This document shows, piece after piece, positions 44,941 through 53,986 of a stretch of 64,000 bases of DNA. The position numbers and the translations under genes are program-made. Location of the stretch: NCBI GenBank assembly GCA_963736975.1, contig CAVTQY010000001.1, positions 930,001-994,000 of the forward strand. The letters are read 5' to 3'. The notes beneath the pieces were generated by a model. That model did not search any database. It was not told the DNA's origin and was given only the letters and a program-made list of their open reading frames with translations. The DNA comes from CAVTQY01 sp963736975. GTDB lineage: Bacteria; Pseudomonadota; Alphaproteobacteria; Acetobacterales; Acetobacteraceae. The first letter of the stretch is position 1, and each line of letters opens with the position of its first letter.

Positions 44941-45164
44941 AGCTGCTCCGAGAATCGTCGATCCGGCATCGCCTACGATCATACGCGCCATGAATAGCGG
45001 ACTTCCGCCGGGCTCGACCGAGTTCATCATTCCCTAACGAAATCTATTTTTAGATCGGCCTCCGAAAACCAACCTGTGTTCGGAGGACCCGATGCAAACC
45101 AAAACGCCGGTAACACCTGAGCTCGCCCCGCAGTGCCTCGGTTCCGTTCCAGGGAACGGAGATT

Positions 45165-46073
45165 TTGGGTGCTCGCGTCAGAGAGGATCAATATCACGTT
45201 CTCGTGATGGTGCTCAAGAATTTTGCCGAGCTTGACTGCACTTACGTCCTCCCCTGGCGTGACGCGCCGCGATCGTTCGTGATGAACAGTTTCAACTCGG
45301 CGTTGCATTCAGCCGTAGAGCAGGCTGTTGCTCTCACACCCGCTGCGGTTTCGGCTGCCGTCAGTCGTGTCAAGCTGTCGGGTGTCGCAGGACAGGAGAT
45401 GGCCGATCTTGAAAATCGGCGGATCGCGACCGAGCGGGCCCGTGCGGCACAAATCAACCTGAAGATTCTCGAGCAGCTCCTGACTGCCCTGAAAGTTGAT
45501 CTCCGGCCCTTCGTCGGCGCCTCTGCAGGAAGCGAGATCTCTCGTGCGGCCGCATGCAAGATCAGGGCTTGCGGAAGCCAAATCGGTATTCCACCGGTCG
45601 AACTGTTGACGCGCGTTGAGGAGCTTGCATCCCTTATACAGCCAGTGGGACTGCGATCTCCCGACGGAAGCCTTGCCGTCTCCGGCACTCTCCGCAAGTT
45701 CACGAAAGAGATGGAGGCATTACATGCGTTCTTCGATGGTCATGCCACCGGTGCCGATGATACGATAACAGACCTCTGCGGGAAGACAGCAGCGACTGTC
45801 GGCCGCACGCTCGGCCGAGCGAAGCGGTTGCTTGAGGACATCGACGAGCAGGTTTTCGATGTGACGACTTCGCTCGCGCAATGGCAACCCCGTCGCATGC
45901 TGATAAGGAAAGGCATCGAAGAGTTAACTTGGCTGCTTGATGGGTGGGAGATAGCCGCATCGTTTGCCGCAAGCCATCTGATACAAATGCTTGACAACGT
46001 GGCTATTGTAGCCAAGTTGGCGGCTCTTATCCCTTCTGATTATGCTCGTCGGGTTCCGAACACGCTTCATTAG
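45165..46073 (+). CDS. hypothetical helical protein, intact frame of about 290-300 residues
   Basis: A long uninterrupted frame with balanced composition. Notable stretches are VAGQEMADLENRRIATERAR (charged helix), ILEQLLTALKVDLRPFVGAS, RTLGRAKRLLEDIDEQVFDV and a hydrophobic C-terminal SFAASHLIQMLDNVAIVAKL. I see no known motif. The frame opens with TTG at 45165; the ATG at 45207 is an alternative. It is one of very few unbroken genes in this region and is followed 0.2 kb on by another unknown helical protein, so the two could form a unit. Confidence 0.6.
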   Translation: MGARVREDQYHVLVMVLKNFAELDCTYVLPWRDAPRSFVMNSFNSALHSAVEQAVALTPAAVSAAVSRVKLSGVAGQEMADLENRRIATERARAAQINLKILEQLLTALKVDLRPFVGASAGSEISRAAACKIRACGSQIGIPPVELLTRVEELASLIQPVGLRSPDGSLAVSGTLRKFTKEMEALHAFFDGHATGADDTITDLCGKTAATVGRTLGRAKRLLEDIDEQVFDVTTSLAQWQPRRMLIRKGIEELTWLLDGWEIAASFAASHLIQMLDNVAIVAKLAALIPSDYARRVPNTLH

Positions 46074-46274
46074 CAAGCAGTCAACCGCTGAGGTCCGGCG
46101 GACCAGGTGATAGCTTCTGCCCGCGAGGCCAGCTGGTTACAATCAGCCGCGCCCGGTCTGCTGGCAAGGTCCGGCGTAAACCAGTCGATAATCCATTCGC
46201 GTCAGCATGACCATGCGAACGGAGATGGGTGGACAAAAGGCCCGCTGCAATCAACCACGGTATGGGCGGGGGAT

Positions 46275-46589
46275 ATGTCTTCAACGTGTGTCGGCTCCTC
46301 AACTCAGGTGCAGAGAGCCCGTGCTTCTGCTACTTCTTTGATATTGCTTGCCAAACTCGGAATGGTTTTAGGTGCGGCAGGCCATTCAGTCGAACTGGGG
46401 GATTTCGAAGATCGTATCGGCCAGCTGTCCGCACAGATTCTGGATCTCGGACCCGATGTCCGACAGGCGCTGCGGCCCGTCATTCTTCGATTGGCGCGCG
46501 CAATCGACGATCTTACGGGAGAACTGAGCGAAATTATAGCCGATGATGTGCAAGGACGTATTCGTTCCCGTCTCGCTGCAATCCTTTAG
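46275..46589 (+). CDS. hypothetical helical protein
   Basis: A 104-residue protein from the ATG at 46275 (an earlier in-frame ATG at 46107 adds 56 unstructured residues). Hydrophobic ATSLILLAKLGMVLGAAG is followed by a long amphipathic helix, FEDRIGQLSAQILDLGPDVR then LRPVILRLARAIDDLTGELS. No family recognised. Same strand as the 45165 gene, with no obvious terminator between. Confidence 0.5.
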   Translation: MSSTCVGSSTQVQRARASATSLILLAKLGMVLGAAGHSVELGDFEDRIGQLSAQILDLGPDVRQALRPVILRLARAIDDLTGELSEIIADDVQGRIRSRLAAIL

Positions 46590-46599
46590 TTGAAGCACG

Positions 46600-46870
46600 G
46601 CACCACCGCCCAGCGCCTCTCGCAGGCCTTCAGCACCGCATAGGCGATCCCGACGCATAGCCCGGCTTTGCATCAGTTCGGCCAGCTGAGCGTATTTGCC
46701 GTCCGTCCGCCGCTCGTGGGCGCGCAGGCCCCAGATAGTCCGTGCCAGGTTCAGCTCCCCGGCTTTCGCCTTCGCCACCATCCCGTGGAAACACCCCCGG
46801 CGAGGCGTGGAAGTGACCCGCCGGCTTGGCCTAGACGATCGCCATGGGGATCGTCGGGCGGATTTGGATT
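46600..46870 (-). pseudogene. RepC-like plasmid replication protein, C-terminal fragment
   Basis: On the minus strand, AKPAGHFHASPG continues after a shift as FHGMVAKAKAGELNLARTIW then GLRAHERRTDGKYAQLAELM. It is the same family as the fragment at 24965-25110 but extends further. Two such fragments 21 kb apart suggest that plasmid DNA was captured more than once, or duplicated. Confidence 0.5.
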
Positions 46871-47196
46871 GTGGACCATCACTCCCCGTGCGCCGGCCGC
46901 TTATGAGTTTCGAGAGCAGGACAGATGAGCGTCGGCGCATCGTATCGCGGCGCTTACTTGTGAGCGGGGCTGCGCGAGTACGTGCCTCTAAGAACGCACA
47001 CCCGGAGACGACGACGATTAAGGAACGTCTGAACAAGCCTGGGCTGGGGAGGATGGATCGGAAGCGGACCGCTCGGTTGATACGCCAAATCAGCACGCGA
47101 GACATTCCACGTCATCGGAGACAATACAGAGCGGCTCTGCAACGCATCATGACCGCGCCAGCCGATGCTGGACACACCACACCTGTCGGGACGAGG

Positions 47197-47770
47197 CGGT
47201 CGCGCGCGCCACGCAGCAGGCGTCGAGATGTTAAAAAAGGCCTGGAATCCTCCGGCTCTGTCTACACTGCTGCCGGGTCACCTCTAAATCCCTTGTGGAC
47301 CCCGCGCATTCGCGAGCGCCGAAACAGTTAAGTAACATCCATCCGATTATAGATGCGTTCTCCACCCTCCTGATGGGTTCGCAACGCCGCGCCACCGAGC
47401 AACGTAGAAGCCGCCGCTCATTACCGCCCAGAGCATGCCCTCATTTTCCGGAAGCTGGCACATGAGGAAGCAATCTCGATCCGCAGTGCTCGACCTTCGC
47501 GAAATTAGCACGGTGTTGCTGCTGCTGCTCGTCCAACCGCTTGTGTGGGGACGCGCCCTGCGCCTGGTCGGCCGGTGGTGCCGGATACAGTGCAGGATCA
47601 CCTTCGACTGCTGGCGCCTCGGCACGACGCGAGCCCAACTTCGACAATGGCTGCGGAGCGAGTAGCGCCCGCTTCGAAAAGGTCGGAGCCAGCGTGCGCT
47701 GCTGCCGGGCGAGCTGCGGGCTGCCTTTGCCCCGGGCGAAAGCGAGCGGTTTGGCCCGTAGCTCGGGCGA
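47197..47770 (+). repeat. multicopy ~0.5-kb repeat, copy B
   Basis: The upstream part matches copy A (24118-24590); the downstream part after the small gene, to about 47770, matches copy C (62750-63060, opposite strand). Copy B thus links the other two and is the most complete. Boundaries are approximate and no terminal inverted repeat is evident. Confidence 0.75.
47462..47665 (+). CDS. three-copy small hydrophobic/cysteine protein, copy B (intact)
   Basis: A 67-residue protein: MRKQSRSAVLDLREISTVLL, a hydrophobic segment ending VQPLVW, then RALRLVGRWC, IQCRITFDCW and the end QLRQWLRSE. Three Cys (near 40, 44 and 50) lie in an Arg-rich tail after a possible membrane segment (about 17-29). 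GGAAGCTGGCAC precedes the ATG. It is conserved at protein level in three copies although the DNA has diverged, which argues for selection in the past. I know of no family with this pattern. Confidence 0.65.
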   Translation: MRKQSRSAVLDLREISTVLLLLLVQPLVWGRALRLVGRWCRIQCRITFDCWRLGTTRAQLRQWLRSE

Positions 47771-47808
47771 TCCAAGCGTGACATCGGCCTGCCGCTCGCC
47801 AGCAAGAA

Positions 47809-48093
47809 ATGAGCCGCCGTCATGGGCGTATTGCGCAAGTCCTGCAACAGCAGGCCAATCCGTGTGACGTCGTTCACCCGCAGGTCTGGGTGGCACTTGC
47901 TGAACAAGCAGTTCAGGAGGGGCGCCCCGAGCAGGCCCAGTCGCTGTTGCAGGCCGCCTACGACGGCTACGACGCGCTGTTCGGCATTACATCGGCGCCA
48001 GAGGTTCCGAAAGAGATGCTTGCTGACAAAGGGGAAAGAGCTGTGCTCTCCCCCTGCGGGATAACAGCCCAACAGGCTGCGACACCCCTCTGA
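47809..48093 (+). CDS. small helical hypothetical protein
   Basis: A 94-residue frame with RIAQVLQQQANPCDVVHPQV, VWVALAEQAVQEGRPEQAQS and LLQAAYDGYDALFG. The Ala-Leu-Ala...Glu-Gly-Arg-x-Glu-x-Ala helix pair resembles the protein at 34095. Start uncertain; the tail looks non-native. It follows copy B of the repeat directly. Function unknown. Confidence 0.45.
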   Translation: MSRRHGRIAQVLQQQANPCDVVHPQVWVALAEQAVQEGRPEQAQSLLQAAYDGYDALFGITSAPEVPKEMLADKGERAVLSPCGITAQQAATPL

Positions 48094-48195
48094 CTATGAT
48101 GCTTCGTGGATCCCACATCGCTGATACAGCGCAGCGGCCGCCGCAAGCGTCGGTGAGGTGCCGATCGTCGGCCGCCGTGTCAGATTGTGAGGATG

Positions 48196-48435
48196 ATGTG
48201 CGCGACATACCAAATCGTTCCCGATGGTCCCGGGTTTAAGGTCGAAATCAGGCACAACGGTGAGTTCATCCGGTTTGCGGAAGGCTTAGTATCCGAATCA
48301 GACGCGGCAGCCTGGATCGAAGAAGATAAGCGCATCATCGCAGTAGAGAATACGCGGACACGCTCACTCACTTTCCACATTTGCGAAGCGTCTAAAAGTG
48401 GCACCTCGATCTTACGACCAACCGTGCGGTCCTGA
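48196..48435 (+). CDS. small paralogous protein, EEDKRI family copy 1
   Basis: A 79-residue protein. Core: TYQIVPDGPGFKVEIRHNGE, FIRFAEGLVSESDAAAWIEE and DKRIIAVEN. A second copy at 49980 shares almost every residue of this core. The pattern is a beta-beta-alpha unit ending in a Trp-Ile-Glu-Glu helix. GTGAGG precedes the ATG. It has no recognised family. Residues after VEN are probably less conserved. Confidence 0.6.
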   Translation: MCATYQIVPDGPGFKVEIRHNGEFIRFAEGLVSESDAAAWIEEDKRIIAVENTRTRSLTFHICEASKSGTSILRPTVRS

Positions 48436-48509
48436 TGCGCTGAAGAGCCGCGCAGGCTGCGATCAGCTATGCCGATCGATCATGCGCTGCGGGCGCCCAT
48501 CCCAAGCTC

Positions 48510-49075
48510 TCACCTCTCCACCAAACCGGGGCAAGTCCAGTAGCGGCCGACCGCACCTTCCGGGGTACCATAGACCTTCACGAGCATGGCGTAGTCGATC
48601 TCAGCGCCGAACACGTCCTCAACCGCGTCCAGGTAAGCCTTATGACCATCTGTGGTCATCTGCACCCGGTTAGCCAGTCGATCCCCAACATCCTTCATGA
48701 ATACTAAGGCGGAGCTGGCGTCACGCCCACCAACCGAATAGCTGATAATTAGCTTGTGGTCAGCGTCGATAGCGGTCCAAGTCCAAATATCGCCAGCCGC
48801 ACGCGGCGCAGCCTTGGCAGTCGCCACCGTGCGCTGCTTGCAGTAGTTGAATGCCCATATTTCATCACACTGCACCCGCCTAGCCTTCAGGTTGCGGACA
48901 TTTTGATCGTGATAGTCGATACACGCTTTCCCAGCGTCCTCCAGCAGCTTCGTGACCGTGTTGATGCTCACGCCAGTGGTCCGCGTGACCGCCCCGCAAG
49001 CTCATCCCTTCCACAAGCTGGCTGATGATTTCGGCTCGCTTGGCACGGGTGAATCGGGAACAGGCTCCTCCTCCG
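48510..49075 (-). pseudogene. IS1-family-like transposase, frameshifted and truncated
   Basis: FTRAKRAEIISQLVEGMSLR is followed, after a shift near 48995, by SINTVTKLLEDAGKACIDYH, then RRVQCDEIWAFNYCKQRTVA with the first Asp, and IDADHKLIISYSVGGRDASS plus TTDGHKAYLDAVEDVFGA with the second. The C-terminal Glu block is missing. The QCDEIW motif is typical of IS1-like enzymes. Confidence 0.65.
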
Positions 49076-49154
49076 TCTTCTCCCCGGTCGCCAGAGCGAC
49101 GATCAGCTTGCCGAGCTGGTTCGGGTCGCGTGGGCGCTTGGGGTGCTTGGGCAT
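49002..49154 (-). CDS. small basic protein, C-terminus fused to IS1-like debris
   Basis: The ATG at 49154 overlaps the stop of the upstream small gene as TGATG. It reads MPKHPKRPRDPNQLGKLIVA then LATGEKTEEE. The RPRDxNQLxKxIVxxATGE core is a small conserved protein that I have seen in many proteobacteria, always unassigned. From about residue 30 the sequence is IS1-like DNA in another frame, so the native end is lost. Confidence 0.6.
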   Translation of the reverse strand: MPKHPKRPRDPNQLGKLIVALATGEKTEEEPVPDSPVPSEPKSSASLWKG

Positions 49155-49408
49155 CAGTGCACAAACCGTAAAGGTAGGTGGCGGACGTGAACGCCACGCG
49201 AATTGGCGAGAAAGAAGCCCTCCCGCTTGATGCCCTCCATGACTTGATCTGCCGGCCCGACGCCGGATAGCGCGTCGCCTGATGCTAGCGCCGCATTTCC
49301 GATGCGCTCCCACGGAGCGAACTCGTCGGGGAGGTTCCCGCCAGTGTGCTCGTTGCTAAAGCCGACGATATCGCCGTCTTTCGCCGATTGAAAGATGAAC
49401 ACTCTCAT
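49154..49408 (-). CDS. small paralogous protein, TGxNLP family copy 1
   Basis: An 84-residue protein: MRVFIFQSAKDGDIVGFSNE, HTGGNLPDEFAPWERIGNAA and VMEGIKREGFFLANS. The protein at 63473 has the same order (VFLSASDTNVFAFTLDETGA, NLPPRRGPW, IKGALARDGHYI). Strand-turn-strand with a central T-G-x-N-L-P and Pro-Trp, then a helix; no known family. It is coupled by TGATG to the next small gene. Confidence 0.6.
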   Translation of the reverse strand: MRVFIFQSAKDGDIVGFSNEHTGGNLPDEFAPWERIGNAALASGDALSGVGPADQVMEGIKREGFFLANSRGVHVRHLPLRFVH

Positions 49409-49597
49409 GCCGGTAACATGGCACGTCTCCCGCGAGACTACACCGCTTCGCTAGGCCGTGGCTGGATAGGAAGATATTCAAACTGAGACACTACCCTCGC
49501 CCCAGAGCGATTTCGAGACCCCCAGTTCGCTGCGCAGCCAATCGGCTGCATCCACCACAGCCGGCTAGATCGGCCGCGGGCTGGGTAGAATCCCACC

Positions 49598-49822
49598 ATG
49601 AATCAAGAGGCCGTCATCGCCACGCTGTGCGCGCACGAACCGGAATTGAAAGCGACCCGTGTCGTACGGCTGTCGCTCTTCGGCTCCACGGCACGCAATA
49701 CGGCACGCCCGGATTCCGACATTGACTTGCTGGCCGCGTTCGACGAGGCCCGGCCAACGTTACACGTCGCTCGCAGCTTTCGAGCGCTGTGTCGCCACGT
49801 TGCGACGGAGCTGCTCCGATAG
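49598..49822 (+). CDS. MNT-type nucleotidyltransferase domain protein, probably truncated
   Basis: A 74-residue protein with the minimal nucleotidyltransferase signature: RLSLFGSTARNTARPDSDID then LLAAFDE, i.e. GS-x9-DxD. Such proteins are antitoxins of HEPN/MNT pairs that AMPylate or otherwise block the HEPN RNase. Normal members have about 100 residues; this one stops after HVATELLR. No HEPN gene is adjacent on either side. Confidence 0.65.
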   Translation: MNQEAVIATLCAHEPELKATRVVRLSLFGSTARNTARPDSDIDLLAAFDEARPTLHVARSFRALCRHVATELLR

Positions 49823-49979
49823 CAGCAGGGCATAACTTCGGTTGGCCGCACCACGTCGATCACCCTGGCGTCGGTGATGTGATAGAGCAAACTGGGTAGT
49901 GTCTAAGGTTTAATAACATTCCATTTCACCTCAAGGGCCGGTGAGGTGTTGATCGCCGCTTGCTGTGCCATAATAGCCC

Positions 49980-50179
49980 ATGCTCAACAGAACATATTGG
50001 ATCGTTCCCGCGGATTCCGGCTTAAGGCCGAGATCCGTCATGAGGGAGAGTTCACCCGCTTCGCGGAAGGCTTCGCCTCCGAAGGAGATGCCGCGGCGTG
50101 GATTGAGGAAGACAAACGCATCGTGGCTATCGATAACAGGCGCAAGCCAGTTCCCCCTCCACACATGCGGCGTGTTTGA
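49980..50179 (+). pseudogene. small paralogous protein, EEDKRI family copy 2 (frameshifted)
   Basis: The ATG at 49980 gives MLNRTYWIVPADSG; a one- or two-base loss near 50020 then moves the reading to FRLKAEIRHEGEFTRFAEGF, ASEGDAAAWIEEDKRIVAID. Joined, it matches copy 1 at 48196 along its length. The shift would abolish the protein as read. Confidence 0.6.
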
Positions 50180-50568
50180 GGCCCCTGCCACGCCGCCACA
50201 ACATCCCCGCATCGTGCCCGGCCCTGCCCCCGTCTAGCTCGCCCCGGGCATGCGAGACTTTGCATCTCGGGGATGAAGTTTCTTGGGAAAGTCGGTCGCG
50301 GTGTGGGATGACCGCGCCGGCTCCGTGCCCGGCAGCCGGCAGACAGCTCCGTCGCGCCCCGACCTATGCAGGCCGATCCTGAGCCGTGGCGCCGGTCCAA
50401 ACCCCTGCCCTGCTGCGGTGAACTCTGGTGTTTCTCGGAACCTCGTCTTGTGACGCCTCAGCTCCCTCCGCACCGCTTGTGGTTTTGAGAACTCGGAAAA
50501 TCGGGTTGTTTCCTTACCTAATGAAAGAGCCGGTCGTGTTAACCTTGGCCCGTGAAGGGAATGCGCAA
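50180..50568. other. no gene seen
   Basis: GC-rich, with overlapping frames on both strands and no family resemblance. Ends at the ribosome site of the DUF4926-like gene. Confidence 0.5.
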
Positions 50569-50769
50569 ATGACAGGCAGGCAGCTTCGGCATCCAGAGCT
50601 GAGCTTGGTGTCACTGGCCCGATCAGTGGTATCAGAGGATGGCGAAGTACCAGCTGGAGCGACGGGTACCGCGGTTCACGTCTACCCGGACGAACGGGCC
50701 TATGAGGTCGAGTTCGCTCGGCCGTTCCATGCGGTTGTAACAGTGGAAGCAGCGGCAATCGTAGAATGA
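50569..50769 (+). CDS. DUF4926 domain small protein
   Basis: A 66-residue protein: HPELSLVSLARSVVSEDGEV, PAGATGTAVHVYPDERAYEV then EFARPFHAVVTVE. The barrel-like pattern (LxxVxLxxxVxxEGxxxGxxGTVVxVYxxxxAYEVEF) is that of DUF4926, often found beside toxin genes. The ATG at 50569 has AAGGGA upstream; an in-frame ATG at 50521 would add 16 residues. The neighbours are transposon remnants, so the partner, if any, is gone. Confidence 0.65.
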   Translation: MTGRQLRHPELSLVSLARSVVSEDGEVPAGATGTAVHVYPDERAYEVEFARPFHAVVTVEAAAIVE

Positions 50770-50939
50770 ATGGCGTGCCGGTGGAGGCGACGGCGCTCTG
50801 GGTATGGGCGATGCGGCAACGGCAAATCAGTGGTGCAAGACTTCCCGGGTTACTGGCCAGACCATTGCACGATAGAACCAATCAGGCCACACCGGTTCCC
50901 TTTTCGGGTGGCTGGTCGTCACCTCCAACTTGAGTACCA

Positions 50940-51330
50940 GGTGGTCCGGCGAGACTTCGAGACTTACGTCCACGAGCGCGTGCCGTCCGCGGTGCGCGAC
51001 ATCGCCTTGAAGGCGCAGGCACGTCTGTGCGCACGCTACCGAGCGCTTGCTCGTCGCGGCAAAAAAGCTGACGGTGGTGGTCACCGCGATCGCACGTGAG
51101 CTCGCAGGCTTCATTTGGGCGATCGAAAGAATGGTTCAGCCAGCATAGCAGCGCGCCAACGCTCCCGCTGCTCACGGGTGGGGGCGAGGCGACGGCAGAG
51201 GAACTCCCGTCGGACGCTTTGTGGCCGGCATCCCCGACGCCCGCAGTAAGACAGGGAACGCCTCGGACGCATACTCGGAAATGCGGTATCCAACCCGCGC
51301 ATCAGAGCTTGATCACCGACGTCTAACAGC
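50940..51330 (+). pseudogene. IS110-family transposase tail and its 3' flank
   Basis: VRDIALKAQARLCARYRALA then, after a shift, VTAIARELAGFIWAIE are the last IS110 residues, as in the copy ending at 21318. The following 180 bp also resemble the DNA after that copy, including GCTTTGTGGCCGGC. Upstream parts are gone. Confidence 0.7.
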
Positions 51331-52185
51331 CTCGCTTCCTCCCGTGCGCATCCATCTAGAGCGGCCACCGCGATCGCGGTCAAAGAACCTGCCTGACCGA
51401 TTGACAACGGACATCAGGGCGTCCGCTGAACGACGCGGCGCACGTGGTTGACCGTTCCGCTCAGGCGGCGAGACGCTGATGGAGCCTCGGGCGGGACGCC
51501 GTCCAAGTTCCACGGCAGCAGTTGGGCGACTCGATTGACCGGATGTTCGGCGATGCGCGCCTCGGGATCGAGGCTGTGGAGCTTCGCTGTCTCGATCAGG
51601 CTGTAGATTGCCGCGGCACGCCGACCGCCCGCATCCGACCCGGCAAACGTCCAATTGCGCCGACCGAGTGCAAGCGGGCGGATCGCGCGCTCGGCGGCTG
51701 AGTTGTCGATGCAGGCGCGGCCGTCGCGCAGAATCAGCGTCAGCCCGTCCCAGCGCGACAGCGTGTAACGGATTGCCCCCGCGAGTTCGCTGCGCCCGGA
51801 GATGCGCGCCTGTGTCGCCGCGCGCCAAGCGCGCAGTTCTGCCATCGCAGGCGCAGTGCGTTCCAACCTGACGCGCAAACGCTGCTCTGCAGGGCGGCCG
51901 CGGATCTCCTTCTCGACCACATAGAGCGCGGCGATCCGCTGCAGGGCTTCCCCCGCAATCGGTGACCGGTTCCGCACGTGCTCGTCAAAGAACTTGCGTC
52001 GTGCATGCGCGAGACACGCCGCCTCGATCACACGGCCGCCGCCATACAATCCGGCGAAGCCGGCATAGCCGTCGGCCTGCAATATGCCGCGGAATTCGCG
52101 CAAATGTTCGCGCGGATGCTCACCCTTGCGATCCGGCGTGTAGCGGTAGAGCACCGCCGGCGGCGCTGGTCCGGCAAATGGCCGA

Positions 52186-53448
52186 TCATCCCGCACATAG
52201 GCCCATAAGCGCCCGGTGGGTGTTCAACCCAGGCCGGGTTCGAGCACCGGCACAGTGGTGTCGTCGGCATGCACGCGTTCGCCGGCCATCACGTGCCGCG
52301 CCAATGCATCGAGCAGCGGACGCAACAAGCGCGCGACCTGTCCGACCATGTCGGCGAGTGTCGAGCGCGGCAGATCGATCTCGGATCGCGCGTAAATCTC
52401 CGCCTGCCGGTGCAATGGCAAGCGAGTCGCGCGGGGGAGTTCCACCCCCGCGCGCTCCCAGAACCGTACGTGAGCCTCTCGGCTCATACGGCTCCTGACG
52501 GATTGCCTTCAGTGCCTTGGGGCTGGCGGCGGGGAGATAGGATACCCCGAACAGCCCGCCTTTCCATTTCGCCAGCCGCGGCCGGAACGTATAGCCGAGG
52601 AAGTCGAACTGGATGACTGCGTGGTCGGCTTTGCGATTGGTGTCCTTGCAGTAGACCAGTTTGGTCTTCTCCGGATGGAGCACCAAGCCACACTCGCTGA
52701 ACCTGCGGTCCAGCACCTGACGAAGCGCCAGGGCCTCGCGTTCAGTGCGGCAGTGACAGACGATATCGTCGGCATACCGTTCGAACGGTATTCCAGGCCT
52801 CGTGCGTCTCAGCCAGACATCGAACACGTAGTGCAAGAACAGGTTGGCCAGGAGCGGGCTGATCACCCCTCCTTGCGGCGTTCCCCGATCCAGCTGCACA
52901 AGATTGCCGTCCTCCATCATCACGGGCGCCGTCAACCAGCGTTCGATATATAGCAGCACCCAGGGGCAAGTCGTGTGCTTACGCACGGCCCGCAGAAGCA
53001 GTTCATGATCGATGCTGTCGAAGAAGCCTTTGATGTCGATATCGACGACCCAGTCATATCGCCAGCATCGCTGACGAGCTGTCCGGACCGCGTCAATCGC
53101 GGAACGCCGGGGTCGATACCCATACGAATCCGCATGGAACATCGGCTCCAGCAGAGGTTCCAGGTATCGGCGAACAACCTCTTGTCCGATACGATCGGCA
53201 ACCGTCGGAATACCCAACGGCCGCGTCCCGCCAGACGCCTTCGGTATGTCCACCCGCCGAACAGGCGGCGGCATGTAGCTGCCCGACGACAGTCGGTTCC
53301 AGAGCTTATAGAGGTTATCGCCGAGGCGCTCCTCGAAGTTTTGGATCGACTGCCCATCCACGCCAGCCGCTCCTTGGTTGGCCTTCACACGCTTGAAGGC
53401 CTCCCAGACTTCCCGCTTCGGGATGTCGAACGGCTTTGCCCCAATCAT
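52186..53448 (-). CDS. group II intron reverse transcriptase lacking the maturase X domain
   Basis: From the ATG at 53448: IGAKPFDIPKREVWEAFKRV, GAAGVDGQSIQNFEERL, GGTRPLGIPTVADRIGQEVV, the palm DIDIKGFFDSIDHELLLRAV and the active site ERYADDIVCHCRTE (YADD). After SPKALKAIRQ the sequence becomes domain V of the intron itself; the X domain that normally follows is absent, and the frame reads on through intron RNA structure and exon to 52186. The deletion appears to join the RT end directly to domain V. It could copy RNA but is unlikely to promote splicing. Confidence 0.88.
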   Translation of the reverse strand: MIGAKPFDIPKREVWEAFKRVKANQGAAGVDGQSIQNFEERLGDNLYKLWNRLSSGSYMPPPVRRVDIPKASGGTRPLGIPTVADRIGQEVVRRYLEPLLEPMFHADSYGYRPRRSAIDAVRTARQRCWRYDWVVDIDIKGFFDSIDHELLLRAVRKHTTCPWVLLYIERWLTAPVMMEDGNLVQLDRGTPQGGVISPLLANLFLHYVFDVWLRRTRPGIPFERYADDIVCHCRTEREALALRQVLDRRFSECGLVLHPEKTKLVYCKDTNRKADHAVIQFDFLGYTFRPRLAKWKGGLFGVSYLPAASPKALKAIRQEPYEPRGSRTVLGARGGGTPPRDSLAIAPAGGDLRAIRDRSAALDTRRHGRTGRALVASAARCIGAARDGRRTRACRRHHCAGARTRPGLNTHRALMGLCAG

Positions 53449-53986
53449 GCGGCTCCTCCCGTCACCGGTTGGCCGCCTGCCAGGACTGAACACCACAACC
53501 CCTTCGGTCCACCGCCATTACAGCGCCTTCAACCCTACTACGGATTGTTCTGCCCCTGTGCTCCGCATTGGTACTCAAGGCCTCACGGGGATCGCCCGCT
53601 CGACCCGCTCCCTTGGCATCGGAGCGACAAGTTCCCACGTTCCGTGCGAGAGCCTGATCCAGGTTCACGCCGCCTTCGAGCCGGGTGCCGCATGAGCCGG
53701 GCTTCAGGTCTCCGCTCAGGCTTATCCCGGGACGACCACCATTCCCGGTTCCGACACCATCCATACTATTTCGACCTTTCATCGACGGTTCGCTTTCGCT
53801 CGTCTCCCTGGACCTCACCTGACGGGATCAGGTCCCGCCTTTTCCGCGACGCTCACCACCATCGTTCTTTCCGACAGCAGCTCGCGGTGGTTTGGAACCC
53901 GCTCCTGATCGCGGACTCCGAGGGGCCGGCCCTCATCTCTCACACAGTTCCACACCTCCATCGCTGTTGGTGTGTTCGTGGCACAC
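52421..53986 (-). mobile_element. group II intron with a deletion after the reverse transcriptase domain
   Basis: Starts GTGTG at 53986 (group II consensus GUGYG) and ends at 52421. Both ends are set by the IS66 reading frame: GATCACC joined to TGCCATTG restores H-L-P-L-H-R-Q. The 3' end has domain V at 52495-52462 (34 nt, GNRA loop) and domain VI with a bulged A seven bases before the 3' end. At 1.57 kb it is shorter than a typical ORF-containing intron because the X/maturase part is missing. Confidence 0.88.
52427..52495 (-). ncRNA. group II intron domains V and VI
   Basis: Domain V (52495-52462) begins GAGCCGTATG, has the tetraloop GAGA and ends CGTACGGTTC, i.e. the standard 34-nt catalytic hairpin. 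Domain VI is a hairpin of CGCGCGGGGG with CCCCCGCGCG, extended by GAG/CTC, with one unpaired A between, the branch-point position. Confidence 0.88.

Noticed and set aside
50234..50881. 215-codon minus-strand frame
   Set aside because: Antisense to the DUF4926-like gene and low-complexity composition.
52186..53448. Reverse transcriptase as retron, DGR or Abi system
   Set aside because: Domain V, domain VI and IS66-defined splice ends identify a group II intron.
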